Part shown: positions 18,387 to 27,444 of the stretch, piece after piece
Layout of the letters: each line of letters starts with the position of its first letter
How positions within the stretch are numbered: position 1 is the stretch's first letter
Program-made: the position numbers and the translations under genes
Notes under the pieces: model-generated
What the model was told of the DNA's origin: nothing
Database searches by the model: none
Seen by the model: the letters and a program-made list of their open reading frames with translations, nothing else
NCBI GenBank assembly: GCA_016219185.1
Contig: JACRBZ010000071.1
Location: 51,814-115,813 of the forward strand
DNA: 64,000 nucleotides
Direction: 5' to 3'
From: Deltaproteobacteria bacterium
GTDB lineage: Bacteria > Desulfobacterota > Desulfobacteria > Desulfobacterales > Desulfatirhabdiaceae

Positions 18387-18881
18387 ATGCCGATTTATGA
18401 GTTTTATTGCAAGAGCTGTAATACCCTGTTTAATTTTTTTTCTAAAACGATTAATACATCCAAAACGCCGTTATGTCCGAAATGCGGGATTCATCCGTTG
18501 TCCCGGCGAATGTCTGCATTTGCTTTCACGGGAAAGGCTCGGGAAGATGGCGGTATGGATGACCTTCCTTTTGATGAGCACAAAATGGAGCAGGCCATGC
18601 AGATGCTGGCAGGCGAAGCCGAAAATATCAATGAGGACGATCCCCGGCAGGCGGCTGATTTAATGCGAAAACTTACGGACATGACCGGCATTGAACTGGG
18701 ACCGGGAATGCAGGAGGCCCTTCGGCGGATGGAAAGCGGCCAAGATCCGGAACAGATTGAGTCGGAAATGGGGGATGTTCTGGGTGAGGAAGAGCCCTTT
18801 CAGTTGTCCGGAAAAAAAGGAAGGATAGCGACAGGCAGACAAAAGGTCCCGTTTCGTGATGATACGCTCTATGATTTATAA
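18387..18881 (+). CDS. FmdB-type zinc ribbon protein
   Basis: A 164-aa protein starting MPIYEFYCKSCNTLFNF with a second CxxC (CPKCG), the FmdB/CxxC_CXXC_SSSS zinc-ribbon pattern over about 40 residues. The long acidic, Met- and Glu-rich tail is of unknown role. A GAGG site precedes the start. The protein may be regulatory, as the family name implies, but no specific function can be assigned. It lies directly upstream of the small dual-CxxC gene, another zinc-ribbon-like protein. Confidence 0.8.
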   Translation: MPIYEFYCKSCNTLFNFFSKTINTSKTPLCPKCGIHPLSRRMSAFAFTGKAREDGGMDDLPFDEHKMEQAMQMLAGEAENINEDDPRQAADLMRKLTDMTGIELGPGMQEALRRMESGQDPEQIESEMGDVLGEEEPFQLSGKKGRIATGRQKVPFRDDTLYDL

Positions 18882-18944
18882 GACTGACTTCTGAACGATT
18901 ACGATATTGATTTTAATGGCATATAAAAACAGAAAGACGAACGA

Positions 18945-19127
18945 ATGAAAACCGAAAACCTGCGCTGCCCCGGTTGCGGAGAAAAACTCGACCTGCAGAA
19001 AACATGACGGTCGGCGGTGCTAAGCTGCAGGGTCTGCGGCAGACGATATCCTCTGGATAAATTTCTTCAGGACATGGACGACGCACTTGAGGAAGCTCTG
19101 GGAAATACCCGGTGCGATCGGTTGTGA
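18945..19127 (+). CDS. Small dual-CxxC protein with in-frame TGA (candidate selenoprotein)
   Basis: From ATG 18945 the frame reads 20 residues (MKTENLRCPGCGEKLDLQKT), then TGA at 19005-19007, and then stays open for 39 more residues to a TGA at 19125-19127. The second half begins RSAVLSCRVCGRRYPLDKF. CPGCG and CRVCG form a matched pair of CxxC motifs that makes sense only if the TGA is read through. A SECIS-like hairpin follows the TGA. The last stop overlaps the truA ATG (TGATG). I recall a Desulfobacterota family annotated as a dual-CXXC small (seleno)protein that this resembles; I could not check this. Alternatives are a nonsense mutation or sequencing error. Function is unknown; a thiol/selenol redox or metal role is conceivable. 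Confidence 0.72.
19024..19040 (+). promoter_or_regulatory. SECIS-like hairpin after in-frame TGA
   Basis: GCTGCA (19024-19029), loop GGGTC and TGCGGC (19035-19040) form a six-pair stem with one G-T wobble. It starts 16 bases after the TGA. The loop and flanks resemble the apical part of E. coli fdhF SECIS (GCAGGTCTGC there, GCAGGGTCTGC here), including the G-T dinucleotide that SelB contacts. A competing five-pair hairpin, GTCTG/CAGAC, overlaps it. Confidence 0.6.
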
Positions 19128-19879
19128 TGCCTGCGCTGTCCAGAAATTTTAAACTCATTATTGAATATGACGGCACCCGATATTTCGGCTGGCAGCGCCA
19201 GGTGGAAAAACCCACCATTCAGGCGGAAATCGAGCGGGTTCTCAGTCTGATCACCCGGCAGCCCGTCATTCTTAAAGGCTCCGGTCGAACGGATGCCGGG
19301 GTGCACGCCCTGGGACAGACGGCCAGTTTTCACTGCAATACCCGGCTGACCCCGAAAACCTTTCTGCGGGCGTTAAACGGGCTTCTCCCTCCTGACATCG
19401 TCATCCGGGATTGTTGCGAAGTGCCGGATGGCTTTCATGCACGATATGATGTTCTGGCCAAAACCTATCATTACCAAATCCTGAATCATCCGGTGCCTTC
19501 TGTGGCGGAACGGCATTTTTCATGGCACATCCAGAAACCGCTGAACGTCAGGGCCATGAGCGAATCCCTTTGTTGCCTGGTGGGAACGCATGACTTTAAG
19601 GCATTTGAAGGCATCGGAAGTCCCCGCACGCATACGATCCGTACGATTCATCTGGCGGAAATCATTGAAAATGGAAATGACCGCTGGCGGGTTGTCATCA
19701 AGGGGGATGGATTTCTGAGGTACATGGTCCGCAACATCGTCGGCACGCTGGTTCGCATCGGAATGGGAAAAATGCTTCCCGCGGACATGGAGCGGATTCT
19801 GCTTTCAAGGGACAGGAGTCTGGCCGGCGCGACTGCGCCGGCTCAGGGACTTTTTCTGATTGAAGTCCAGTATGAATGA
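19127..19879 (+). CDS. truA: tRNA pseudouridine(38-40) synthase TruA
   Basis: A 250-aa TruA, which isomerises uridines 38-40 in the tRNA anticodon arm. The catalytic aspartate lies in KGSGRTDAGVHALGQ. Other family motifs are FKLIIEYDGTRYFGWQRQ, FHARYDVLAKTYHY and DGFLRYMVRNIVGTLVRIG. ATG 19127 overlaps the stop of the preceding small dual-CxxC gene, implying coupled translation. A GTG at 19112 would extend it by five residues and is less likely. Confidence 0.95.
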   Translation: MPALSRNFKLIIEYDGTRYFGWQRQVEKPTIQAEIERVLSLITRQPVILKGSGRTDAGVHALGQTASFHCNTRLTPKTFLRALNGLLPPDIVIRDCCEVPDGFHARYDVLAKTYHYQILNHPVPSVAERHFSWHIQKPLNVRAMSESLCCLVGTHDFKAFEGIGSPRTHTIRTIHLAEIIENGNDRWRVVIKGDGFLRYMVRNIVGTLVRIGMGKMLPADMERILLSRDRSLAGATAPAQGLFLIEVQYE

Positions 19880-19889
19880 TGTCGTCTTG

Positions 19890-19924
19890 AGAAAAAACAG
19901 CTAAAGAGACAATGCCTGTTTTTC
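19890..19924. terminator. Possible bidirectional terminator between convergent truA and aminotransferase genes
   Basis: GAAAAAACAG (19891-19900) and CTGTTTTTC (about 19916-19924) form an A/T-rich inverted repeat around a 15-base loop. It gives a T tract on the plus strand and, reversed, also on the minus strand. The stem is weak, so this is tentative. Confidence 0.4.
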
Positions 19925-19925
19925 C

Positions 19926-21248
19926 CTATTGATCCTGGCTTGAGCTGAGATCTTTCACGCCTTGAAGAACCGTATCAAAAAGAAGTGGGATATCGGCTTC
20001 TTCCAGACAGGAAAAAGCCACCCGCAGATTTTCCGACCCGATGGAAATGAGTCCAACCCCATAGTGGTTCAGGAGGTGCAGCCGAAGGCTCTCGGCATTG
20101 ACCGTTTTCAGGCGGATACACATGAAGTAGCCGGAATTAAAGGGATAGACCTGCCAGGCATCCTGATATTTGGGGTCCTGAAGCACCAATTTTACGCGAT
20201 TTGCCCTGCGTTTGAGAATTTCAAATTTTTCCTTTTTTTCAGAAGGATTATTCTGGTCCTGCATGGACCTTAGCACCAGGGTTTCACTTAAATGAGACGC
20301 ATTGGATATGGACCCCCGGACGGCTCCCGCAGTCTTTTTTTCAAGGGCTTCATAGACCGGACGGCTGTCTCCCTCAATGGCGGCGCCATAGGTGATAAAA
20401 CCCACCCGAAGGCCCCAAACAAAGCTTTCCTTGGTTGCACCGTCCAGCTTGACGGCCATCAACCGGGGGTGCATTCCGCAAAGTCGGGCGAATAAAGACT
20501 CCTTAAGCGTGTCATTTTCGTAAAACAGTCCGAAATAGGCGTCATCCATTACTGCCAGAACCTGTGCGCCGTTTTGGGCCGCCTGCACTAAAATTTCAAC
20601 GATCCGGTTGCCCTCGGATTCCGTAATCGTATACCCTGTCGGGTTGTTGGGAAAATTCAGCATCACGATCAGTTTGTCGCGAAGGCTGGCTTCGGCCTTG
20701 ACCGTCTTTTCAAATGCCTCGATGTTGAACCCCCCTGATTCGGAAAACATGGGGTAAGTTTTCAGTTTGGCGCCTTTTCGAACATCCAGGATCAGGTTGT
20801 AATTGCCCCACATCATGTCCGGAAAAATCACCACGTCTTCCGGCTCAACCCATACATCAGCAAAAACGCTGATGGCATGGGTGATCCCGCTGGTGACCAC
20901 CGGAAGACTGATGGCCTTTCCCTGAAGGGAGGGATTTTTCTGGTAAAGCGATTCCTGCCACAATTTTCTTAATGCCGGCAGCCCGAAAGACGGGGCGTAT
21001 GTCAGGGAGGCTTCGGGCTGGATTCCGGAAATGGCGTTCATGACCGAGGGGAAATGCATGGCCCGGCCTTTTTCAGTGGCGATTCCGATGGTTGCATTGA
21101 GTTTATGGGCTTTTTCCTTTGCTTCGGCGCTCTGACTTAGAATTCCTTTGGGGAAGTAAAGGTTTTTTCCGATGGTGGACAGCATTTCCAGGATGCAGGA
21201 ACTGCCTTTTTCAATGTCCTGATTTAATTGTTCCGCAAGCGGGATCAT
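19926..21248 (-). CDS. PLP-dependent aminotransferase, class I/II fold
   Basis: A 440-aa fold-type I aminotransferase. Recognisable features are TYAPSFGLPALRKLW (N-terminal substrate region), LNFPNNPTGYTITESEG (Asn-Pro-x-Gly cofactor-binding motif), VMDDAYFGLF (aspartate binding the PLP ring nitrogen) and the PLP-lysine segment LDGATKESFVWGLRVGF. The C-terminal SENLRVAFSCLEEADIP carries the substrate carboxylate-binding arginine. Substrate cannot be told from sequence; aspartate, aromatic or branched amino acids are possible. A GGAGAG site lies eight bases before the ATG. It is transcribed alone. Confidence 0.88.
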   Translation of the reverse strand: MIPLAEQLNQDIEKGSSCILEMLSTIGKNLYFPKGILSQSAEAKEKAHKLNATIGIATEKGRAMHFPSVMNAISGIQPEASLTYAPSFGLPALRKLWQESLYQKNPSLQGKAISLPVVTSGITHAISVFADVWVEPEDVVIFPDMMWGNYNLILDVRKGAKLKTYPMFSESGGFNIEAFEKTVKAEASLRDKLIVMLNFPNNPTGYTITESEGNRIVEILVQAAQNGAQVLAVMDDAYFGLFYENDTLKESLFARLCGMHPRLMAVKLDGATKESFVWGLRVGFITYGAAIEGDSRPVYEALEKKTAGAVRGSISNASHLSETLVLRSMQDQNNPSEKKEKFEILKRRANRVKLVLQDPKYQDAWQVYPFNSGYFMCIRLKTVNAESLRLHLLNHYGVGLISIGSENLRVAFSCLEEADIPLLFDTVLQGVKDLSSSQDQ

Positions 21249-21405
21249 GACTTAACTCTCCATAAAAAAAGGTCTGACTGTATTCTGTTCTCGACTTGTC
21301 ATTGTTTTTATGAATCATATAACCCAAAATGATGGCCGAATCAACAGAATAGGGGGGACAGGGGGCGTCATACGGAAAAAGGATGGCTGTGACGTTATGA
21401 AATAC

Positions 21406-21434
21406 TTGACAAAGGGATTTCATTCACGTTACGA
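21406..21434 (+). promoter_or_regulatory. Possible promoter of the LysM gene
   Basis: TTGACA at 21406-21411 with a 17-bp spacer to a weak -10 (TTACGA, 21429-21434), about 70 bp before the LysM start. Only the -35 is a good match. Confidence 0.3.
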
Positions 21435-21503
21435 GAAATAAATATAAAACAAAGTATTCACGCAATTTCAGGAGTCATGCTCACCAGACTCACGGAGGAA
21501 AAT

Positions 21504-22538
21504 ATGAGAATAACGCCCCGATTTTCGATTGTTTGGTGGTTTTTCATCACAGGGGTATTCGTTTTATGGGGATTCACGCTTGCCGCATCTGCTGAAGAAC
21601 CGTCTGTCATTGAACTGGAATCCGGCGTTTATTACACGGTTAAAAAAGGAGACACCCTCTGGGATATTTCCAACCGGTATTTTAACACTCACTGGAGATG
21701 GCCTCAGATCTGGAGTGAAAATCAGCAGATAATGAATCCCCACCGAATCTTTCCAGGGGAGCGGTTGAGGCTTTACCACGAAGCCTGGGATGCTTCCAGT
21801 GCGCTCGAATCGTTGGATCAGCCCGCGACGGACCAATTGCCCGTCATTGAATCCAGATATTATGTGTATTCCTTCATTCATCGAATCGGATTTGTCACGG
21901 CGCAGTCCATAGCGGCCTCGGGGCAGATTGTCCTGTTCAAAGGGGACAAAAATGTTCAAAAAACGATGTTTGGCCAGGATGAGAGCATCTATGTAACTCC
22001 ATCTGGTAACACGCCTTTGAAGGTGGGAGATGTTTATGCGGCATATCGCCCGCCAGTGCCGGTACTAGACCCTGAATCAAAGGATTCTGTCGGCTTTCAG
22101 TATTACAAGACGGGGTTGCTTCGAATTGTTGAAAGCCGTGAAGATTATGCGGTCGCGAAAGTTGAAAAAGCCTTTCGTTCCGTTATGGTAAATGATATTT
22201 TGCTGCCGTATGAACCGATATCGTCAAAAATTAAGCTGATACCCGGAAAAGGCGGTATATGTGGGAAAATTTTTATGGCCGAAGAAGGCACCAAGATGTT
22301 CGGGGATAACGAGGTCGCTTTCATCAACAAAGGATCTGAAGATGGCATTCAAACGGGTCAGACGTATGCTATCTATGAAGAGTATCGTATTGGAGCTGAT
22401 CTCGATTTTGTTGATTTCGGGTCGCTTCTTGTTCTGCATACCGAGGCAACAACCGCTACCGTGCTGATACTCAGCTCGGGCAGAAGTATTCAGGCGCCCG
22501 GTTATTTCCGAAGCCTGTCTTTTCCCCAGAATCCTTAA
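21504..22538 (+). CDS. Secreted LysM peptidoglycan-binding protein
   Basis: About 344 aa: an N-terminal signal peptide (FSIVWWFFITGVFVLWGFTL, likely cut after ASA), one LysM domain (YYTVKKGDTLWDISNRYFNT to PGERLRLY, about residues 40-92), and a C-terminal region of unknown fold rich in beta strands. It is probably an envelope protein that binds peptidoglycan. The start ATG at 21504 has a GGAGG site four bases upstream; an earlier ATG at 21477 lacks one. It is monocistronic and convergent with the saccharopine dehydrogenase-like gene. Confidence 0.9.
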   Translation: MRITPRFSIVWWFFITGVFVLWGFTLAASAEEPSVIELESGVYYTVKKGDTLWDISNRYFNTHWRWPQIWSENQQIMNPHRIFPGERLRLYHEAWDASSALESLDQPATDQLPVIESRYYVYSFIHRIGFVTAQSIAASGQIVLFKGDKNVQKTMFGQDESIYVTPSGNTPLKVGDVYAAYRPPVPVLDPESKDSVGFQYYKTGLLRIVESREDYAVAKVEKAFRSVMVNDILLPYEPISSKIKLIPGKGGICGKIFMAEEGTKMFGDNEVAFINKGSEDGIQTGQTYAIYEEYRIGADLDFVDFGSLLVLHTEATTATVLILSSGRSIQAPGYFRSLSFPQNP

Positions 22539-22550
22539 CCGGAATAAATA

Positions 22551-22587
22551 TGGAATAAGAAACCGTGATTCACGATTTCTTGTTCCA
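22551..22587. repeat. Long imperfect inverted repeat between convergent genes
   Basis: TGGAATAAGAAA (22551-22562) pairs with TTTCTTGTTCCA (22576-22587) with one wobble. Inside it CGTG/CACG adds a further short stem, so nearly the whole 37 bases fold into one hairpin. It lies 13 bases after the LysM stop. There is no T-run, so it may be an mRNA 3' end stabiliser or a factor-dependent terminator. Confidence 0.5.
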
Positions 22588-22646
22588 TGTCCATCATCAA
22601 TGACTCGGGGGCATGCTTACATTCATCTTCCCTTATGGATAACGAG

Positions 22647-23813
22647 TTATTCTTGAACGATTTTTTCGATGACGATCCCCCGGTTCTGAAGCTGCGATAG
22701 AAACGGATCGCTGGGAATGTCACGGATTGGAGAGAGTACCCCTTTCCCCGGAATCACGCCGGTAGCGATCATTTCCGCCACAATACATGCCGGATAGCTG
22801 ACGCCGATGGCCATGCCCATGAGGCCGGTGTTCAAATCCCGTTCAATCAACACATTAAAGATAAGTGTTTTCCTTTTCCCGTTCTTGATTCCCGTGAAGA
22901 CATTCTGCATGACCGCCAGATCTTTTTCATCGTCCTGATACTGCAGCCTGGGCTCCAGCATTTGGGTCAGGAACTGATGGGGGGTTATGGCACAGGGAAG
23001 TCCCGGAACCGGATCATCGCAGAGAAATCCCAGTTTTTTCAGAGGGCTCCAGAAATTACACCAGCCAGGCCAGCGAAGGGTATATCGTCCGGTTTCACGA
23101 ATGGTCTGCCTAACCCCCAGCAAATCCGAAAAACGGACCGCATTGCCGTTCGGAAAAGCTTCCAGTCTGCCGAGCCCCGGAAATTCAATTTCGTGAATAA
23201 ACGGATTGTCATGCTGGTCTTCTGCGGGGATGTCTATCTGCCGATGGTCTTTGATCAGGGAGGAACTGCGTTTCTGAGTTTTCAGGACCATGTCCCAGTT
23301 CCAACTGATTTTGTAATTCAAGGGGTTGGTGCAGGCTTTTTTTTCCGGAATTCCCCCGCAGTACGAATTCAGGGTATGGAGCTCATCAAACTGGCGCAAT
23401 CCGTAACCATAGATTACCAGATCAATTCCCGGATCCAGGCCGCATTCCGGCATAATGGCAATCCCGCGCCGGCGGGCAGTTTCATGCAGATCCAGAACAT
23501 CATAACCATAATTGGTGTTGACCACGCTTACGCCGGCTTCGATTGCGGCTTCGGCCACGGAACGGACGAATTGAGATGGCAACAGATCAATGACCACGTC
23601 AACATCCTGTTTCATCAATGAAACCATTGCGGTTTTGTCCTGTGCATTCAGACGTGCCGGAATAATTCTGTCATGTTGGATATAGCTTGCGGAATGAATA
23701 CGTTCCGGATCTAAATCCGCGCAAATGATTCGATCCATGGATGGATTGCGGGACAGATCATACAATGCCCCTTTTCCCTGAATGCCGCATCCACCTAAAA
23801 CAAGTACATTCAT
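22647..23813 (-). CDS. Saccharopine dehydrogenase-like NAD(P)-binding protein
   Basis: A 388-aa oxidoreductase of the saccharopine dehydrogenase/lysine 6-dehydrogenase type. The N-terminal Rossmann motif is MNVLVLGGCGIQGKGALYDL, followed by CADLDPERI at the end of beta 2 (acidic residue favouring NAD) and VVIDLLPSQFVRSVAEAAIE. A central segment, MPECGLDPGIDLVIYGYGL, is typical of the family. It may act on lysine or another amino acid, but the substrate is not determinable here. A GGAGA site precedes the ATG. It is divergent from gmd. Confidence 0.85.
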   Translation of the reverse strand: MNVLVLGGCGIQGKGALYDLSRNPSMDRIICADLDPERIHSASYIQHDRIIPARLNAQDKTAMVSLMKQDVDVVIDLLPSQFVRSVAEAAIEAGVSVVNTNYGYDVLDLHETARRRGIAIMPECGLDPGIDLVIYGYGLRQFDELHTLNSYCGGIPEKKACTNPLNYKISWNWDMVLKTQKRSSSLIKDHRQIDIPAEDQHDNPFIHEIEFPGLGRLEAFPNGNAVRFSDLLGVRQTIRETGRYTLRWPGWCNFWSPLKKLGFLCDDPVPGLPCAITPHQFLTQMLEPRLQYQDDEKDLAVMQNVFTGIKNGKRKTLIFNVLIERDLNTGLMGMAIGVSYPACIVAEMIATGVIPGKGVLSPIRDIPSDPFLSQLQNRGIVIEKIVQE

Positions 23814-23885
23814 GATGTCTCCAGATGTTTTCTGTTAAATGGGAAGAGCAATTCTTCCGTCAAAATGAATAAAACGGTTCGTTTG

Positions 23886-23914
23886 TTTGCATTGTCTTGT
23901 AATAATGCTATAAA
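23886..23914 (+). promoter_or_regulatory. Possible promoter for gmd-fcl
   Basis: TTTGCA (23886-23891), a 17-bp spacer and TATAAA (23909-23914), about 145 bp before the gmd start, in the divergent gap with the saccharopine dehydrogenase-like gene. The -35 is a weak match. Confidence 0.35.
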
Positions 23915-24057
23915 AATAGTATGACATATTCTTTTGAAATATAGCAATAGATTCAATGAGAAAAACGTCTGGTTCCCATGAGCGGTCATGGGTGGCCTCC
24001 CTGTGGACCCTGCGAAATGGGAATCGGATTCATATGTCACATCAAGGGAGTATCAAC

Positions 24058-25191
24058 ATGAAACGCGCATTGATTACCGGCGTTACGGGGCAGGACGGAG
24101 CCTATCTGGCGGAATTTCTGCTTGCCAAGGGCTATGAAGTTCATGGTATCAAACGGAGAGCATCTTCTTTTAACACCCGTCGCGTGGATCATCTTTACCG
24201 GGACCCACACGAAACCGATGTACATTTTATGATGCATTACGGCGATCTCACCGATGCGACCAACCTGATCCGAATTGTTCAGGAAGTCAAACCTGACGAG
24301 ATTTATAACCTGGCAGCGCAAAGTCATGTCCAGGTATCGTTTGAAACTCCGGAATATACTGCGAACTCAGATGCTCTGGGCGCACTGCGGATTTTGGAGG
24401 CCATTCGGATACTGGGTCTTGAAGCCCATACCCGCTATTATCAGGCATCAACCAGCGAAATGTATGGAAAAGTGCAGGAAATTCCTCAGAAAGAGTCTAC
24501 GCCGTTTTATCCCAGAAGCCCTTATGGCGCAGCCAAGGTCTATGCGTACTGGATTACGGTGAATTATCGCGAGGCCTATCGCATGTTTGCCTGTAACGGG
24601 ATTTTGTTCAATCATGAATCCCCGGTCCGTGGTGAAACATTTGTTACCCGGAAGATCACCCGCGCGGTTGCCAGAATCCGGTTGGGACTTCAGGACCGGC
24701 TGTATCTTGGCAACCTCAATTCCCAGAGAGACTGGGGATATGCCGGGGACTACGTGGAGGCGATGTGGCTGATGCTTCAGCAACAGGCGCCAGAGGATTT
24801 CGTGATTGCAACCGGCAAGGCCCATTCGGTCCGTGAGTTTGTGGAAAAGGCATTCGATGCCATTGGTATCCATCTGGTCTGGAGAGGTTCCGGCATCGAA
24901 GAAACCGGTGTGATTGATACGGTCTCCTTTTCTGAAAATTGCGGTAGCAGCCTGAAAAAACCGCCCGAATCCGGCCAGATTGTTGTCAGCATCGATCCCC
25001 GGTACTTCAGGCCTGCGGAAGTGGAATTTCTTCTGGGGGATCCGACAAAGGCCAGAACGGTTCTGGGGTGGGAAACCAAAATGGATTTTGAAGAACTGAT
25101 TCGAATCATGGTGGAAAAAGATTTGATGGAAGCGCGAAAGGATTTTTTGGTTGAGAAGGAAGGCTTTCAAATTTATAACCATTTCGAATAA
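24058..25191 (+). CDS. gmd: GDP-mannose 4,6-dehydratase
   Basis: A 377-aa extended short-chain dehydrogenase that converts GDP-mannose to GDP-4-keto-6-deoxymannose, the first step to GDP-L-fucose. The NADP-binding motif [15 protein letters not shown] and the catalytic [12 protein letters not shown] (Tyr-x3-Lys) are intact, with [14 protein letters not shown] and [20 protein letters not shown] as further Gmd signatures. The ATG at 24058 matches the family start and has GGGAG upstream; longer in-frame starts would add a poorly supported 34-residue extension. It is followed by fcl after 15 bases, forming a two-step pathway. Confidence 0.95.
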   Translation: MKRALITGVTGQDGAYLAEFLLAKGYEVHGIKRRASSFNTRRVDHLYRDPHETDVHFMMHYGDLTDATNLIRIVQEVKPDEIYNLAAQSHVQVSFETPEYTANSDALGALRILEAIRILGLEAHTRYYQASTSEMYGKVQEIPQKESTPFYPRSPYGAAKVYAYWITVNYREAYRMFACNGILFNHESPVRGETFVTRKITRAVARIRLGLQDRLYLGNLNSQRDWGYAGDYVEAMWLMLQQQAPEDFVIATGKAHSVREFVEKAFDAIGIHLVWRGSGIEETGVIDTVSFSENCGSSLKKPPESGQIVVSIDPRYFRPAEVEFLLGDPTKARTVLGWETKMDFEELIRIMVEKDLMEARKDFLVEKEGFQIYNHFE

Positions 25192-25206
25192 CCAAAGGAT
25201 GGCTTG

Positions 25207-26331
25207 ATGCTTCCCGTACCTCCCTTGACACTGGATTCACGGATTTTTGTTGCAGGCCATCGCGGCATGGTGGGATCGGCGATTGTGCGGTTTCTGAAGG
25301 CCGCAGGGTATCAGCGTCTGATTACGCGGTCTCACCGGGAACTGGATTTGATGGATCAGCAGGCTGTCCGGCATTTTTTTCGGTCCGAACCCATTGATTA
25401 TGTTGTGCTTGCGGCCGCAAAAGTCGGCGGGATCCTGGCCAATAATACCTATCGGGCGGATTTCATCTATCAGAACCTGATGATCGAATGCAATGTGATT
25501 CATGAGGCTTTCAGCGCAGGCGTCCGGCGTCTGCTGTTTCTGGGAAGTTCCTGCATTTACCCGAAACATGCGCCTCAGCCCATTAAAGAGGCGTATCTGC
25601 TTTCCGGCTTTCTTGAACCCACCAACCAGCCCTATGCCATTGCCAAAATAGCAGGAATTGAGCTGTGCCAGTCATACAACCGCCAGCATGGAACCCGGTA
25701 CCGTTGCGTCATGCCCACCAATCTCTATGGCCCGAACGATTCTTACGATCTGAATAATTCCCATGTCCTGCCGGCGCTGATTCGGAAATTTCACCTGGCC
25801 AGACTGGCGGAAGAAAGTAACTGGGGCGCAATCCGGAAAGATGAAGCAGTCTTTGGCCTTATTCCTGATTCATTCCGAACGCTTCTATGCATCCCTTCTT
25901 CTTCCGGGGCGGACATTCCTGGGAGACAATGCCCGAGTTCCTCCGACTCGAAATCTCCAGTCGTTCAACTGTGGGGTACCGGTGCTGCCCGGCGTGAGTT
26001 TCTACACGTGGACGATATGGCATCGGCAACGGCATTTATCATGCAGCTTGAGGACAGCCTCTATGACCAGGCAACGCAGAACGGACAAATTACCCATATC
26101 AACATTGGAACTGGCGAAGATTTATCCATTCGTGAGCTGTCGGAAAAAGTGCAAGCCGTGACCGGTTATTCGGGCAGGGTGCTCTGGGACCGCACCCAGC
26201 CTGATGGAATGCCTCAAAAGCTTCTGGATGTCTCTACCTTAAATCGCTTTGGATGGAAATCCCGCATTTCCCTGCCTGAAGGACTTCAGCAAACCTATCT
26301 GACCTATCGGAAGATGGCTGATATTCCATGA
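25207..26331 (+). CDS. fcl: GDP-L-fucose synthase, long variant
   Basis: About 374 aa, converting GDP-4-keto-6-deoxymannose to GDP-L-fucose by epimerisation and NADPH reduction. The motifs are [29 protein letters not shown] and the catalytic [12 protein letters not shown] (Tyr-x3-Lys). It is ~50 residues longer than E. coli Fcl because of an insertion between [11 protein letters not shown] and [14 protein letters not shown]; longer variants are known in other bacteria. The ATG is preceded by AAGGATGG. Its stop overlaps the next gene (ATGA). Confidence 0.93.
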   Translation: MLPVPPLTLDSRIFVAGHRGMVGSAIVRFLKAAGYQRLITRSHRELDLMDQQAVRHFFRSEPIDYVVLAAAKVGGILANNTYRADFIYQNLMIECNVIHEAFSAGVRRLLFLGSSCIYPKHAPQPIKEAYLLSGFLEPTNQPYAIAKIAGIELCQSYNRQHGTRYRCVMPTNLYGPNDSYDLNNSHVLPALIRKFHLARLAEESNWGAIRKDEAVFGLIPDSFRTLLCIPSSSGADIPGRQCPSSSDSKSPVVQLWGTGAARREFLHVDDMASATAFIMQLEDSLYDQATQNGQITHINIGTGEDLSIRELSEKVQAVTGYSGRVLWDRTQPDGMPQKLLDVSTLNRFGWKSRISLPEGLQQTYLTYRKMADIP

Positions 26332-27437
26332 AAAACGTTCAGGTTCTGGAATGCCTGGAGCGTCGCATCCTTCACGGCCTGTCGTGTGAATGGGATGCAG
26401 CACTGTGGGCTTTCAATACGGAACTTCGAAAACAGATGTGCAAGCCCCTGTTTGTATTGCGGGATTTTAAGACCCGGTTGGGATACTGGTCATCTGAAAA
26501 GCGGGAAATCGGCCTCAGTCGGCAGTTTGTTCTGAACCACTCCTGGAACGACATCCGCGAGGTGCTTCTCCATGAAATGGCGCATCAGTTTGTTTCGGAA
26601 GTTTCAAACGCACATCAGGAATCAGCTCATGGCCGATCTTTTCAGCATGCCTGCCGGATGTTGAACGCCAATCCCAGGGCAACCGGAACATATATTCCTC
26701 TCAGCCGACAGATTTTTCAGGCATCGGAATGCGAGAGCGACAAGACCCGGCTTCGCATTCAAAAGCTCATGGCACTGGCTCAAAGCAGCAATATTTTTGA
26801 GGCAGAGGCCGCCATGATCAAAGCCCATGAGTTGATGGCCAAATATGAGATCGAGCAGATCGTTCAAAATACCCCCAGGGAATATTTCAGTGTTTTTGTT
26901 GGAAAGCCCGCGCTCAGACATTTCCGGGAGGATTATTCCCTCGCGCTTCTTTTGATGGATTATTATTTCGTGAAAGGGATATGGGTCGGGGCCTATGTGG
27001 TCGAAAAAGGAAAGACGGGCAGGGTTCTTGAAATCAGCGGGACTTCCCGGAATCTTCGGATTGCAGGTTACGTTTTTGATTTTATTCGGCAGTTTATTGA
27101 ATCTGAGTGGCAGAGATATAACGCCGGTGGTAAATTGAACCGTTATCGGAAAACGGATTTTGCATCGGGAATTTTATCCGGATTCAGAATGAAGCTGGAA
27201 CAGGAATCGCCACCCGGCAGGGACGTTTCTTTTTCATTTTCGCCGGTTCCGGTTTATGACACCCGGTTGAAACAGTATACCGAGATGCGTTATCCCCGCG
27301 TGAGGACCTTTCTGAGAAAAGGCGGGCGCTGTCACTCCGGCGTGGCATCGGACGGCACGGAAATCGGGAAAACCCTGGTGATTCGAAAAGGTATTTCGCA
27401 GCCGGCTTGCGACGTTCCGTCCCGTTATCTGGAATAA
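26328..27437 (+). CDS. SprT-like/DUF2786 domain protein with HExxH motif
   Basis: A 369-aa protein with two recognisable parts. Residues ~40-120 resemble SprT-like zinc metalloproteases ([13 protein letters not shown] with a HExxH motif and [12 protein letters not shown] as possible third-ligand region). Residues ~140-185 match DUF2786 ([37 protein letters not shown]). The C-terminal half is unassigned. The start overlaps the fcl stop by four bases, so it is translated with the fucose genes, although a functional link is not evident. Activity as a protease is an inference from the motif. Confidence 0.78.
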   Translation: MKNVQVLECLERRILHGLSCEWDAALWAFNTELRKQMCKPLFVLRDFKTRLGYWSSEKREIGLSRQFVLNHSWNDIREVLLHEMAHQFVSEVSNAHQESAHGRSFQHACRMLNANPRATGTYIPLSRQIFQASECESDKTRLRIQKLMALAQSSNIFEAEAAMIKAHELMAKYEIEQIVQNTPREYFSVFVGKPALRHFREDYSLALLLMDYYFVKGIWVGAYVVEKGKTGRVLEISGTSRNLRIAGYVFDFIRQFIESEWQRYNAGGKLNRYRKTDFASGILSGFRMKLEQESPPGRDVSFSFSPVPVYDTRLKQYTEMRYPRVRTFLRKGGRCHSGVASDGTEIGKTLVIRKGISQPACDVPSRYLE

Positions 27438-27444
27438 CGATATG

